Positions 24,970 through 35,524 are shown, numbered from the stretch's first letter. The stretch: DNA of 64,000 nucleotides from Mesobacillus jeotgali (GCF_900166585.1 NZ_FVZC01000009.1:1125443-1189442), one strand, 5' to 3'. Numbers and translations are program-made. The notes: generated by a model from the letters alone, not told the origin.

Positions 24970-26144
24970 TTAACCAAAAGATAAAAGAAGCGTTGCAGGA
25001 ATATAAGAACGAATTAACAAGTTTGCGCAGGAAGCTCCACAGCGAGCCGGAGCTTTCCTGGGAGGAATTTAAGACAACTGATTTTGTCTGTTCTTATCTT
25101 GAAGACCTCGGTATTTCGTATCGTCGTACTGAACCGACAGGTGTTATAGCGGAAATCAACGGAGGAAAACCTGGCAAAACAGTTGCTCTAAGAGGAGATA
25201 TGGACGCCCTTTCGGTAGAACAATTGAATAAGGATTTGCCATATGCGTCAAAAGAAGATGGAAAGATGCATGCATGCGGACATGACGCCCATACGGCTAT
25301 GCTGATGGTTGCAGCGAAAGCATTAAATAAGATTAAAGAAGATTTACCAGGAAAGGTCCGTCTTTTATTTCAGCCTGCGGAAGAAGTAGCTCAGGGTGCA
25401 CGGGCTCTTGTAGAACAGGGGGCCGTTGAAGGAGTCGACAACGTTTTTGGGATTCATATCTGGTCCCAAATGCCAACGCATAAGGTGAGCTGCACACCAG
25501 GGCCATCCTTCGCATCGGCTGATTTGTTCAAGGTGACCTTTAAGGGAAAAGGCGGACATGGAGCCATGCCGCAAGCCTGCATTGATACAGCAATTGTAGC
25601 TTCATCATTTGTCATGAATGTGCAATCCGTAGTTTCTAGAACAATTGACCCGCAACAGGGAGCGGTTTTAACTATTGGAAAAATGGCAGTAGGTACACGT
25701 TTCAATGTCATTGCCGAGAATGCGGTGATTGAAGGAACAGTACGCTGTTTTGATCCAGCCGTGCGCGACCATATTGAAGAACAGCTTACCCACTATGCTG
25801 AAAATGTCGCTGCTATTTATGGAGCTACAGCAAAAGTGGAATACACACGCGGCACTCAGGCCGTCATTAATGATGAGGATAGTGCACTTTTAGTCCAGCA
25901 GGTGGCCGCAGAGGCATTTGGCGAGGGAGTTATTTATCATGAAAAACCAACTATGGGCGGTGAGGACTTCAGTTTCTATCTAGATGAGGTCCCAGGCAGC
26001 TTTGCGTTAGTAGGCAGTGGTAATGCTGACAAAGATACAGAATGGGCCCACCATCATGGCAAATTTAACATCGATGAAGATGCATTGTCTACTGGTGCGG
26101 AACTCTATGCTCAGTACGCATGGGCTTATTTGAACAGGAACTAA
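24966..26144 (+). CDS. M20 family N-acyl amino acid amidohydrolase
   Basis: 392 residues of the M20D (aminoacylase/IAA-amino acid hydrolase/AbgB-like) group. Metal ligands: KMHACGHDAHTAMLMVAAKA, FQPAEEVAQGARALVEQGA, FGIHIWSQMP, and PTMGGEDFSFYLDEVPGSFA near the C-terminus. It hydrolyses an N-acyl group from an amino acid or from a small peptide-like metabolite in the cytoplasm. It overlaps the preceding hydrolase by 4 bases, and with the upstream permease forms a three-gene salvage operon. Confidence 0.85.
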   Translation: MINQKIKEALQEYKNELTSLRRKLHSEPELSWEEFKTTDFVCSYLEDLGISYRRTEPTGVIAEINGGKPGKTVALRGDMDALSVEQLNKDLPYASKEDGKMHACGHDAHTAMLMVAAKALNKIKEDLPGKVRLLFQPAEEVAQGARALVEQGAVEGVDNVFGIHIWSQMPTHKVSCTPGPSFASADLFKVTFKGKGGHGAMPQACIDTAIVASSFVMNVQSVVSRTIDPQQGAVLTIGKMAVGTRFNVIAENAVIEGTVRCFDPAVRDHIEEQLTHYAENVAAIYGATAKVEYTRGTQAVINDEDSALLVQQVAAEAFGEGVIYHEKPTMGGEDFSFYLDEVPGSFALVGSGNADKDTEWAHHHGKFNIDEDALSTGAELYAQYAWAYLNRN

Positions 26145-26146
26145 TG

Positions 26147-26180
26147 AAAGTGGAGAACCTTATGGGCTCTCCACTTTTTA
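26147..26180. terminator. bidirectional terminator
   Basis: AAAGTGGAGA pairs with TCTCCACTTT around an 11-base loop, with TTATTACCTTTTT on the right. It separates the M20 operon from the convergent small gene. Confidence 0.75.
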
Positions 26181-26399
26181 TTACCTTTTTTTCTTTTTAC
26201 CAGGATCGGCGGCCGGTACTTGCTTGGTTTTTGATTCCAGGGTCAGCTCCACATGGTAGGTTTTTTCATCAATAGCGGACACCCTGACAACCTTTCCTTT
26301 GCGCCCCTTGATTTTCAGATCCTCCCCAACCGAAGGAACCTGCTGGCGAAGCTGATTCAATAACTCCGTTCTATTTTCAAAAAAGTGAACAACAAACAT
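26181..26399 (-). CDS. small hypothetical protein
   Basis: 72 residues: MFVVHFFENRTELLNQLRQQ, a middle VGEDLKIKGRKGKVVRVSAI that resembles a short beta-barrel (KOW-like), and a lysine-rich tail ADPGKKKKR. Likely a small nucleic-acid or ribosome-associated protein, but this is inference. Adjacent start to the repeat array region. Confidence 0.55.
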   Translation of the reverse strand: MFVVHFFENRTELLNQLRQQVPSVGEDLKIKGRKGKVVRVSAIDEKTYHVELTLESKTKQVPAADPGKKKKR

Positions 26400-26560
26400 A
26401 GCAAATCACCCATTTTCCTATAGTATTCTAATTCCTATCACTAAGATATTGAGGGGATACTAGGTTTAGAACTCACTGGTAGAAGGAAATTTAGTAGGAT
26501 TGATTTATACGGCTGAAGGGAAGAATTTGTAGTGTGGTAAAGAATGTAGTTTTGACTTTG

Positions 26561-27220
26561 GACAGGTTTGGGGGTTGGAAGCTAGAACCTGTTGGAAGTC
26601 AGGGCATCTTTGGACAGGTTTTGGACTTGGGTGCAAGAAGCTGTCAGAAGTCAGGGCATCTTTGGACAGGTTTGGGGTTTGGAAACCAGAAGCTGTCAGA
26701 AGTCGTGGTATCTTTGGACAGGTTTGGAGTTTGGAAACCAAAAGCTGTCAGAAGTCGTGGTATCTTTGGACAGGTTTGAGGTTGGGATGCAAGAAGCTGT
26801 CAGAAGTAAGGGTATCTTTGGACAGGTTTGGAGATTGGAAGCTAGAAGCTGTCAGAAGTCAGGTTATCTTTGGACAGGTTTTGGGGTTGGAAGCTAAAAG
26901 CTGTCCGAAGTTGGGAGCACTTTAGACAGGTTTGAGGTTGGGATGCAAGAAGCTGTCAGAAGTCGTGGTATCTTTGGACAGGTTTGGGGGTTGGAAGCTA
27001 AAAGCTGTCCGAAGTTGGGAGCACTTTAGACAGGTTGGAGGTGGTATGCAAGAAGCTGTCAGAAGCTAGGGTGTTTTTGGACAGGTTTGGGCCAAGCAAG
27101 CCTAAAGCTGTCAAGAAAAAATCAAACTAGGGACAGGTTCTGAGCAAGCTAGCCAAAAGCTGTCAAGAAAATCCAGTACTCTGACTGGTTCGGGCCAACC
27201 AAGGCCCTGCCAGTTCGTAA
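26561..27220. repeat. 52-bp tandem direct repeat array, about 13 units
   Basis: GGACAGG (or a variant) recurs at 26561, 26613, 26665, 26717, 26768, 26820, 26872, 26924, 26976, 27028, 27079, 27131 and 27183, a period of 51-52 bases. Each unit carries GGACAGGTTTGG, a variable G-rich middle, AAGCTGTC and a GAAGTC-containing link ending in ATCTTT. GGACAG and CTGTC(C) within a unit are complementary, so each can form a hairpin. In the last unit both arms change together (GACTGG / CCAGTT), preserving pairing. The rest of the 26400-27273 gap has no gene. Apparent long frames inside are by-products of the missing stops in the repeat. Confidence 0.9.
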
Positions 27221-27252
27221 ATATTCAGTAAGCATACCTAAATGCTTCCTAA

Positions 27253-28707
<1,455 letters not shown>

Positions 28708-28716
28708 CTTGCTTCT

Positions 28717-28746
28717 AAGGGCTGATACAACACGTCAGCCTTTTTG
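28717..28746 (+). terminator. Rho-independent terminator
   Basis: GGCTGA / TCAGCC stem with 9-base loop, then TTTTTG; follows the GH1 gene. Confidence 0.75.
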
Positions 28747-28831
28747 TGTGAACAAACAAGCAATGAGTATAAAGGAAATAGAAGGATTCTGTCGAATAGT
28801 ATTCTCTTATAAAAAATTAGGGGGAACACGG

Positions 28832-29383
28832 ATGTTTCTATACAAAATAGATGAACAATTGTCTTTAAAGCAGCCCGAGCTGAACGATTCAGAGCGGATA
28901 TTTGAGCTGACTGAAAATGCACGGGATTATATGAAAGAGTGGCTGCCTTGGCTTGATTTTACACAAACGGCTGATGATACTAGAGAGTTTATCAAGGGTA
29001 CGATGAAAGGTTATGCAGAGAACAGGAGCATGACAACAGTGATTTTATATAAAGGGGAAATTGTCGGCACTGCAGGGTTTAACAGTATTAATTGGTCAAA
29101 TAAAACAGCTTATATCGGCTACTGGCTGGGGTATGAATACCAGGGTAATGGGATTATGACAAGAGTTGCCAGGGCATTGACTGATTATGCTTTTAATCAT
29201 CTGAAATTAAATAAGGTTGAAATTCGTGCAGCAAAGGGGAATAGAAAGAGCAGGAGCATTCCTGAAAGAATAGGCTTTGTGGAAGAAGGCACGATCAGGC
29301 AAGCGGAATGGCTATACGACCATTATGTCGACCATGTAGTTTATGGAGTTTTAGCAGAAGAGTGGGAATCATCATCTATATAG
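28832..29383 (+). CDS. GNAT N-acetyltransferase (RimJ/RimL type)
   Basis: 183 residues. RimL-type layout: LKQPELNDSERIFELTENAR, ARDYMKEWLPWLD, the acetyl-CoA strand TAYIGYWLGYEYQGNGIMTR with its Q/YxGxG loop, then KVEIRAAKGNRKSRSIPERI and GFVEEGTIRQAEWLYDHYVD. B. subtilis relatives acetylate ribosomal protein N-termini. Start ATG at 28832 has GGGGG upstream; a longer reading would include the preceding terminator. Confidence 0.85.
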   Translation: MFLYKIDEQLSLKQPELNDSERIFELTENARDYMKEWLPWLDFTQTADDTREFIKGTMKGYAENRSMTTVILYKGEIVGTAGFNSINWSNKTAYIGYWLGYEYQGNGIMTRVARALTDYAFNHLKLNKVEIRAAKGNRKSRSIPERIGFVEEGTIRQAEWLYDHYVDHVVYGVLAEEWESSSI

Positions 29384-29406
29384 TATTTAAATTCATGGAG
29401 GCAAAA

Positions 29407-30048
29407 ATGAAAAATCTGTTACATAATCTTGTAAAACATATAAATAGTCAGGATCAAAAAGTCATCATCGGCATTTCGGGTCATGGTGCATCTGGAAAGA
29501 CCACTTTTGCTGAAAACCTATTGAAGCTGCTGGGTGATAGTAAGGTGAATTATATCAATACTGATCCTTATATCATTGGGTCAAATATCCGGAAGTACAC
29601 GATGATCGACTATCAATATCGTGGAGAATTACACCGGGATAAAATGACAGCATGCCATCCTGCAGCGCATCATACAACCGCACTCGAGCGAGATATAAAA
29701 ATGCTTAGAGATGGCCTCAATTTTTATAGTATTGATACATCATACAGCAGGAGCAGGTTAATGACTTCAAAAGAGATCAATATAGTAGAAGGCATGAGTG
29801 TAGCTTTTACTGACCCTTCAATTTATAACTTGAAAATCTACTTATATACAGATGGAGAAACTGAATTCTTGCGGAGAAGCATTCGTGATGTTACTGAGAG
29901 AGGAACAGAAATTGAGTATCTAAGGCAAAGCCATGAAGAGCGCAGAATTCAATATGAATTATTTATGCATCCATATCATCGGAATTTTGATATCATAATA
30001 AAAAATTCTAATGATACGTTTATCATTGAAGAACAGAATATCTATTAA
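29407..30048 (+). CDS. uridine kinase-like P-loop kinase
   Basis: 213 residues. Walker A in IIGISGHGASGKTTFAENLL, a TDPYIIG acceptor-site Asp, and a lid-like RRSIRDVTERGTEIEYLRQS; AHHTTALERDIKMLRDG resembles the uridine kinase/phosphoribulokinase family. It probably phosphorylates a nucleoside or small metabolite; the exact substrate is not clear, since the usual uridine-binding motif is altered. GGAGGC precedes the ATG. Begins 23 bases after the GNAT gene, likely one transcript. Confidence 0.75.
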   Translation: MKNLLHNLVKHINSQDQKVIIGISGHGASGKTTFAENLLKLLGDSKVNYINTDPYIIGSNIRKYTMIDYQYRGELHRDKMTACHPAAHHTTALERDIKMLRDGLNFYSIDTSYSRSRLMTSKEINIVEGMSVAFTDPSIYNLKIYLYTDGETEFLRRSIRDVTERGTEIEYLRQSHEERRIQYELFMHPYHRNFDIIIKNSNDTFIIEEQNIY

Positions 30049-30049
30049 T

Positions 30050-30086
30050 CACACAAGCTCAGGCGTTTTCTCCTGAGCTCGTGTCC
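30050..30086. terminator. possible bidirectional terminator hairpin
   Basis: ACAAGCTCAGG pairs with CCTGAGCTCGTGT around CGTTTTCT. There is no good T-tract, so function as terminator between the convergent kinase and SDR genes is only probable. Confidence 0.45.
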
Positions 30087-30096
30087 ATTTAAGCAG

Positions 30097-30879
30097 CTAT
30101 AGCAGTGATTCAGCGCCATCGATGTACACTTCTGTCCCTGTTATGTGGGAAGACAAATCTGAAGCGAGGAAGTAAACGAGATCAGCAACTTGTTCGGGTT
30201 TTCCTGCATGCTCCTCCAGGGGCTGGTTGCCCTCAGGGTATTCAACCGGGATTTTGATTTTCTCCAGGTCTTCTTCCTGAGGAAAGGTGTTTTTGCCGAT
30301 ATTGGTTTCGATGGCTCCCGGGCAAATGATATTGACTCTGATTTTAAATTGTGCCAGCTCCAGCGCTGCCATTTTTCCAAAGCCGGTTTGGCCTATTTTT
30401 GAGGTACTATATGCAGACATCCCAAAATTTTTGTAGATTCTGTTCCCATTAATCGAGCTTGTTATGATGACGCTGCCGCCATCCTTCTTCATATAGGGGA
30501 TGGCATATTTAACGGTGAGAAAGGTTCCCTTGAGGTTGGTATGGATCGTTTCATCCCAATCCTCCGGAGCCAGATCTTCAATAGGAGCAATAACGCCATT
30601 AATTCCAGCATTGGCAAATACAATGTCTACTTTCCCCCAGGCATCGGCAACCTTTTTAAAGCTCTGTTCCACTTCTTGTGGTTTTGCAATGTCACACTCA
30701 AGGATCATGGCTGTTCCATTCTCGTTTTCAATCGACTCCTTTACACTCCTGGCATTTTCTTCCTTAATATCTAGTAAAGCAATCTTTGCACCTTCGCGGC
30801 CTAATTTTATTGCGGCTGCTCTGCCGATGCCAGAGCTTGCACCAGTTATAAAAGCAACTTTACCGTCTAATTGTCCCAT
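30097..30879 (-). CDS. SDR family oxidoreductase
   Basis: 260 residues of a classical short-chain dehydrogenase/reductase: TGASSGIGRAAAIKLGREGA (nucleotide-binding TGxxxGxG), NAGINGV, SVIITSSINGNRI (Ser), and YSTSK (Tyr-xxx-Lys). A position after the glycine loop, LLDIKEENARSV, has Asp, which favours NAD. The ATG at 30879 with GGAGGAAG upstream is chosen over an earlier frame extension. Substrate unknown. Confidence 0.9.
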   Translation of the reverse strand: MGQLDGKVAFITGASSGIGRAAAIKLGREGAKIALLDIKEENARSVKESIENENGTAMILECDIAKPQEVEQSFKKVADAWGKVDIVFANAGINGVIAPIEDLAPEDWDETIHTNLKGTFLTVKYAIPYMKKDGGSVIITSSINGNRIYKNFGMSAYSTSKIGQTGFGKMAALELAQFKIRVNIICPGAIETNIGKNTFPQEEDLEKIKIPVEYPEGNQPLEEHAGKPEQVADLVYFLASDLSSHITGTEVYIDGAESLL

Positions 30880-30999
30880 ACAATCTTCCTCCTTCACCAT
30901 TGTAGTGAGTATTTTAACTTTGCCCAATTTGGTGGAAAATAAAACAATGCATACTAGGAAAATGACAATCTATTAAACTTTTACCAAACTAATAGAAAA

Positions 31000-31026
31000 T
31001 CCCCAGGTTATTGGGGGTTTTTTTCA
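31000..31026 (+). terminator. Rho-independent terminator-like hairpin
   Basis: CCCC-AGGTTATT-GGGG hairpin followed by GTTTTTTT. Upstream plus-strand gene is not apparent. Confidence 0.6.
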
Positions 31027-31234
31027 ATTCACAAAATGCAATAACCTTATAGTTTATTGCAAGTGAAGGGAGTCTATAAAATAAACAAGCGGTAAAAATT
31101 CTTTTGGACAACTAGAGTGGCATAATCAATAATTATATTATGTTAACAACAAAGCTAAATTTCATACCAAAGTTACAAGTAAAAAGAGTAAGGGCAGATA
31201 TTTGATTTGTCTGGACCCGCAATAAAATTTTCAG

Positions 31235-31266
31235 TAGCACATCCTGATAAGTGGATGTGCTTTTTA
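31235..31266 (+). terminator. Rho-independent terminator-like hairpin
   Basis: AGCACATCC-TGATAAGT-GGATGTGCT, 9-bp perfect stem, followed by TTTTATCTT. No gene ends just before it. Confidence 0.7.
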
Positions 31267-31364
31267 TCTTACTCTTACTTCTTTTCAGGAACAAAGGTCT
31301 TACCATGGCCGGAATACGTTCACATTACTGGAGGCTTCTGAAGTTGTCACTGCTTTACTAAAAT

Positions 31365-31583
31365 TCACGGCATTAGAAATATATCATGATACGGCGGGCT
31401 GTCGAGTCTCGACTGTTTCAAATATCCCTCCTGAACAAGCTCCTCAAGTCCTTTTTGAACTTCTTCAGGCTTTACTCCAAAAATATCAGCAACCTTCACT
31501 GTTGAGATTGTCATGTGTTTTGGTCTTTTTGTAGATGACTGGATCATTGACTGTACACGGTGTAGCAATTGATTTTTATCCAT
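31365..31583 (-). CDS. small winged-helix protein
   Basis: 72 residues: MDKNQLLHRVQSMIQSS, then PKHMTISTVKVADIFGVKPE and EVQKGLEELVQEGYLKQSRL, the helix-turn-helix and wing of a small winged-helix domain, ending DSPPYHDIFLMP. AGAGGAG precedes the chosen ATG. It is divergent from the formate operon, less than 100 bases away, so it might regulate it, but this is only inference. Confidence 0.6.
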   Translation of the reverse strand: MDKNQLLHRVQSMIQSSTKRPKHMTISTVKVADIFGVKPEEVQKGLEELVQEGYLKQSRLDSPPYHDIFLMP

Positions 31584-31680
31584 GAATCTTACTCCTCTTT
31601 TTAAAATTACTGCCATGTAGCTAATAATTTTCCCAGTAATGTAAATATTATTTAGGGAAATTAAAGGAGCTGAATCATCC

Positions 31681-32550
31681 ATGGCATATCATCCGCCAAA
31701 CAAAATTGCTCAGTTGACAGCTGAACATGGACAGAAGAAAGCAAATCTCCCTTTTTCAAGTGTATTGGTGCTGGGATTTCTGGGCGGAGCTTTCATTTCC
31801 CTTGGCTATTTGCTGGATATCCGAGTCATCGCCAGTCTTCCTGAAGAATGGGGAACGTTTAGCTCATTGATCGGTGCAGCAGTATTTCCCGTAGGACTCA
31901 TTTTAATTGTCATTGCCGGCGGAGAACTGCTGACCGGAAATATGATGGCCGTATCGATGGCCTTTTTGTCAAAAAGGATATCCCTTGGAAGGCTAATAAA
32001 AAATTGGTTTTGGATAACGTTATTTAACTTTGTAGGAGCCTTGTTTGTCGCCTATTTTTTCGGTCAGGTCGCAGAATTGACCTCAACTGGACCCTATCTT
32101 GACAAAACGGTTGCGATTGCAGGAGCGAAGCTGGAGCACGGTTTCATTTCCTCCCTGGTATCAGCAATTGGGTGCAATTGGCTTGTAGGCCTGGCTGTCT
32201 GGCTTGCATATGGAGCTGAGGATATTGGCGGGAAGATCCTGGCGATATGGTTTCCAATCATGGCATTTGTCGCCATTGGTTTTCAGCACGTTGTTGCCAA
32301 CATGTTCGTTATTCCCGCGGCTATATTTTCTGGTTATTATAGCTGGATTGATTTTATCAGGAACTTTGTTCCGGTATATATCGGCAATGCGATTGGAGGA
32401 GCTGTGTTTGTCTCCGTGTTTTACTGGATTGCATATCGCCAAACAATCGAAACTGGAACCAGGAAAGAATCCAAGAGGAAACATAACCAGGCGGGAATTC
32501 AAAAACATAGATTTGCAAGAGTTGGATTAAGGAGGCATGGAAATGAGTGA
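31681..32550 (+). CDS. formate/nitrite transporter (FNT) family channel
   Basis: 289 residues with six membrane helices. FNT hallmarks: FLGGAFISLGYLLDI, FPVGLILIVIAGGELLTGNM (the GGELxTGN block), a central SAIGCNWLVGLAVWLAYGAED, and GFQHVVANMFVIPA. It passes formate or nitrite across the membrane. It begins the formate dehydrogenase operon, as B. subtilis YrhG does beside YrhE, so formate is the likely cargo. A basic tail of about 30 residues follows the last helix. AAAGGAG precedes ATG; the gene overlaps the dehydrogenase start by 8 bases. Confidence 0.9.
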   Translation: MAYHPPNKIAQLTAEHGQKKANLPFSSVLVLGFLGGAFISLGYLLDIRVIASLPEEWGTFSSLIGAAVFPVGLILIVIAGGELLTGNMMAVSMAFLSKRISLGRLIKNWFWITLFNFVGALFVAYFFGQVAELTSTGPYLDKTVAIAGAKLEHGFISSLVSAIGCNWLVGLAVWLAYGAEDIGGKILAIWFPIMAFVAIGFQHVVANMFVIPAAIFSGYYSWIDFIRNFVPVYIGNAIGGAVFVSVFYWIAYRQTIETGTRKESKRKHNQAGIQKHRFARVGLRRHGNE

Positions 32551-35524
32551 ATCTAAATTTACCATCCAAATCAATGGTAAGGAATACAGTGCTGTTGAGG
32601 GACAGAAAATTTTAGAAGTAGCCAGAGCTGAGGACGTGTTTATACCTGGCGTCTGCTACCATCCTGATTTGGGGACAATCCAGACATGTGATACATGTTA
32701 TGTCATGGTAGATGGTCAATTAACACGGTCTTGTACGATGAAAGCTGAGCCCGGGATGGTGGTTGATACCATGTCAGATCAGGTGAAGACTGCGCAGTAT
32801 GAGGCGATGTCAAGAATCTTAAAAAATCACGAATTGTATTGTACTGTTTGTGATAACAACAATGGTAATTGTACAATCCATAATACTGTAGAAGATATGG
32901 GGCTTGCCCATCAAAAATATCCATTTCAAGCAAAACCCTACCCCCCGGATAATTCACATCCTTTTTACCGTTACGAGCCCGATCAATGTATTCTTTGCGG
33001 TCGCTGTGTTGAGGCCTGCCAGGATTTACAGGTGAATGAAACCCTTACGATAGACTGGAGCCGCGAAGTTCCCCGGGTGATCTGGGATAATGATGTTCCG
33101 ATAGACCAATCCTCTTGCGTATCGTGCGGACACTGTGTGAACGTTTGTCCGTGCAATGCGCTCATGGAAAAATCGATGCTCGGCAATGCTGGATTCCTGA
33201 CAGGAATTGCGCCGAATATTCTGGCTCCAATGATTGATATGACAAAAGAAGTAGAACCAGGTTATCGAGAAATATTCGCAGTATCCGAAGTGGAAGCCGC
33301 AATGAGGAAGGCTAGAATAAAACGGACTAAAACGGTATGTACTTATTGCGGAGTCGGCTGCAGCTTTGAGGTCTGGACAAAGGACCGAGAAATATTGAAA
33401 ATCCAGACGAAGACAGAGGCACCAGTAAACGGTATTTCCACTTGTGTAAAAGGGAAATGGGGATGGGATTTTGTTAATAGTGAAGAGCGGTTGACAAAAC
33501 CGCTGATCCGAAAGGGAGAAGAGTTTGTTGAGGCCACCTGGGAAGAAGCCCTGTCGCTTATTGCCGAAAAACTTTCCGGGATTAAAGAGGAGTATGGCCC
33601 AGATGCAATAGGATATATCGCATCGTCGAAATGCTCAAATGAAGAAAATTTCCTCTTCCAAAAGTTCGCTCGTGCGATTATGGGTACCAATAATGTTGAT
33701 AATTGTTCCAGGTATTGTCAGTCGCCAGCCACGACTGGATTAATGCGGACAGTAGGGCTAGGCGGGGATTCTGGGACGATGGAGGATATCATGGCATCCG
33801 AGCTTGTAATCGTTGTCGGAGCTAATCCAGCCGAGTCACATCCAGTATTGGCAACGAGGATCAAACGTGCCCATAAGCTTCATGGACAGAAGCTCGTGGT
33901 AGTCGATTTAAGGGAGAATGAGCTGGCACAGCGTGCAGATTTATTCCTCCATCCTAAGCCTGGAACAGATATTATATTGCTTAATGCAATCGCTAAATAC
34001 TTTTTTGACCAGGGGTGGGAGGATGCAAGCTTCCTCGCAGAACGAGTGAATGGCGTGAATGAATTCCAGGCTTCGCTTGAAAAATATACACTCGAATATG
34101 CTATTGAAAAGACAGGCCTCACTATGGAACAGATATTGCAGCTTGCAGAAATGATTAAAGAGTCCAAATCAGTATGCATCCTGTGGGCAATGGGTGTTAC
34201 TCAGCATATGGGTGCATCCGACACTAGTACCGCCATTTCGAATTTACTGCTTGTCACCGGAAACTACGGACGCACCGGGACAGGGGCCTACCCATTGCGA
34301 GGCCATAACAATGTTCAGGGTGCTTGTGATTTTGGAACATTGCCGCCATGGATGCCAGGTTATGAACCTGTCAACGATGAAGCGGTAAGGGCTAAGTATA
34401 AGGAAGCCTGGGGAGTAGACCTGCCTGAAAACCCTGGTTATGACAATCACCATATGGTTGAAGCGATCAATAAAGGTAAGATGAAGGCACTCTACCTTTT
34501 TGGCGAGGATATGGCAATTGTGGATGCCAACTCCAATTATGTGCATTCCACCTTTGAAAAACTTGATTTCTTTGTTGTCCAGGATATTTTCTTCAGTAAA
34601 ACCGCGCAATTTGCAGATGTAATTTTACCTGCAGCACCAAGCCTTGAAAAGGATGGGACTTTCACTAACACCGAAAGAAGAATCCAAAGATTTTATAAAG
34701 TATTGGAGCCGAGGGGAGATTCTAAGCCAGACTGGCTGATTTTTCAGGAACTTGCCAATCGTCTTGGGGCCGATTGGAACTATCAGCATCCATCAGAAAT
34801 CATGGACGAAGCGGCTAAGCTTGCGAACATTTTCGCAGGAGTCAGCTATGAACGGCTTGAGCAGTGGGAGTCACTTGTCTGGCCAGTAAAAGCCGATGGA
34901 ACAGACACTCCTCTGTTATATAAAGATAAATTTGGCTTCCCGGATGGAAAGGCAAGACTTGTTCCTGTTGAGTGGACAGTGCCATTTGATCCAGGCAATG
35001 AATTCGATTTGCATTTAAACAACGGGCGAATTTTGGAGCATTTCCATGAAGGCAATATGACGCACAAAACCGAAGGGCTTGTCCACAAGGTTCCCGATGT
35101 ATGGCTCGAGATCTCACCTCAACTAGCTTCCGAACGAAATCTTGAAGATGGGGCACTAGTCGGTTTAACCTCTCCCTATGGCCATGTAGAAGTCCGAGTA
35201 ATTGTTACCGACAGGGTAAAGGGGCAAGAATTGTATTTACCAATGAATACTGCTGAGGATACTGAGGCAGTAAACAGGCTTACAAGCAGCTATCACGATA
35301 TTATTACCCATACTCCAGCATATAAGGAAATGGGAGTGAAGATGGAAATACTTGAAACAACAGGAGAGCTGCCGCTTCCTAAGCATAACCATCGCTATGG
35401 AAACAGGATACCGCAAATTAGCGTGAAGGTAGAGGAAAAATGGCAGCGTTCTGACTATATACCAATTTCCGAAATAGATGAATTAAAGGAGGGATATTAT
35501 GGCGAAAGCGATCAGGCAAATTAA
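32543..35524 (+). CDS. formate dehydrogenase alpha subunit (YrhE type, Cys active site)
   Basis: 993 residues, NAD-linked-type modular molybdenum enzyme oxidising formate to CO2. Order: N-terminal 2Fe-2S domain (Cys set in VCYHPDLGTIQTCDTCYVMV), a Cys-rich 4Fe-4S segment (ELYCTVCDNNNGNC), two 4Fe-4S motifs (CILCGRCVEACQ, CVSCGHCVNVCPCNALME), then the catalytic domain opening CTYCGVGCSFEVW. The active-site residue is Cys392 in DNCSRYCQSPATTG, where E. coli FdhH has selenocysteine. The C-terminal domain binds the bis-molybdopterin guanine dinucleotide. ATG 32543 is preferred to 32537 because AGGAGG at 32530-32535 is too near the latter. Operon with FNT, DUF1641 and FdhD. Confidence 0.92.
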   Translation: MSESKFTIQINGKEYSAVEGQKILEVARAEDVFIPGVCYHPDLGTIQTCDTCYVMVDGQLTRSCTMKAEPGMVVDTMSDQVKTAQYEAMSRILKNHELYCTVCDNNNGNCTIHNTVEDMGLAHQKYPFQAKPYPPDNSHPFYRYEPDQCILCGRCVEACQDLQVNETLTIDWSREVPRVIWDNDVPIDQSSCVSCGHCVNVCPCNALMEKSMLGNAGFLTGIAPNILAPMIDMTKEVEPGYREIFAVSEVEAAMRKARIKRTKTVCTYCGVGCSFEVWTKDREILKIQTKTEAPVNGISTCVKGKWGWDFVNSEERLTKPLIRKGEEFVEATWEEALSLIAEKLSGIKEEYGPDAIGYIASSKCSNEENFLFQKFARAIMGTNNVDNCSRYCQSPATTGLMRTVGLGGDSGTMEDIMASELVIVVGANPAESHPVLATRIKRAHKLHGQKLVVVDLRENELAQRADLFLHPKPGTDIILLNAIAKYFFDQGWEDASFLAERVNGVNEFQASLEKYTLEYAIEKTGLTMEQILQLAEMIKESKSVCILWAMGVTQHMGASDTSTAISNLLLVTGNYGRTGTGAYPLRGHNNVQGACDFGTLPPWMPGYEPVNDEAVRAKYKEAWGVDLPENPGYDNHHMVEAINKGKMKALYLFGEDMAIVDANSNYVHSTFEKLDFFVVQDIFFSKTAQFADVILPAAPSLEKDGTFTNTERRIQRFYKVLEPRGDSKPDWLIFQELANRLGADWNYQHPSEIMDEAAKLANIFAGVSYERLEQWESLVWPVKADGTDTPLLYKDKFGFPDGKARLVPVEWTVPFDPGNEFDLHLNNGRILEHFHEGNMTHKTEGLVHKVPDVWLEISPQLASERNLEDGALVGLTSPYGHVEVRVIVTDRVKGQELYLPMNTAEDTEAVNRLTSSYHDIITHTPAYKEMGVKMEILETTGELPLPKHNHRYGNRIPQISVKVEEKWQRSDYIPISEIDELKEGYYGESDQAN

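Larger units (their letters stand above)
30880..31364. other. 485-bp gap with two orphan terminator hairpins
   Basis: No open frame of note. It contains two hairpin/T-tract elements (listed separately) on the plus strand, with about 210 bases between them, so a small transcript ending at 31266 is conceivable. Confidence 0.5.

Noticed and set aside
26534..26925. Repeat protein encoded by the three overlapping plus-strand frames in the array
   Set aside because: The 52-base period is not a multiple of three, so all frames are open by the same accident; no ribosome binding site or sensible composition.
26561..27220. CRISPR array
   Set aside because: The units share similarity across their whole 52 bases and vary mainly in a short middle; there are no unique spacers of constant length with identical repeats, and no cas genes.
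33650..33730. Selenocysteine in formate dehydrogenase
   Set aside because: The codon at the active-site position is TGT (Cys392); no in-frame TGA occurs in the gene.
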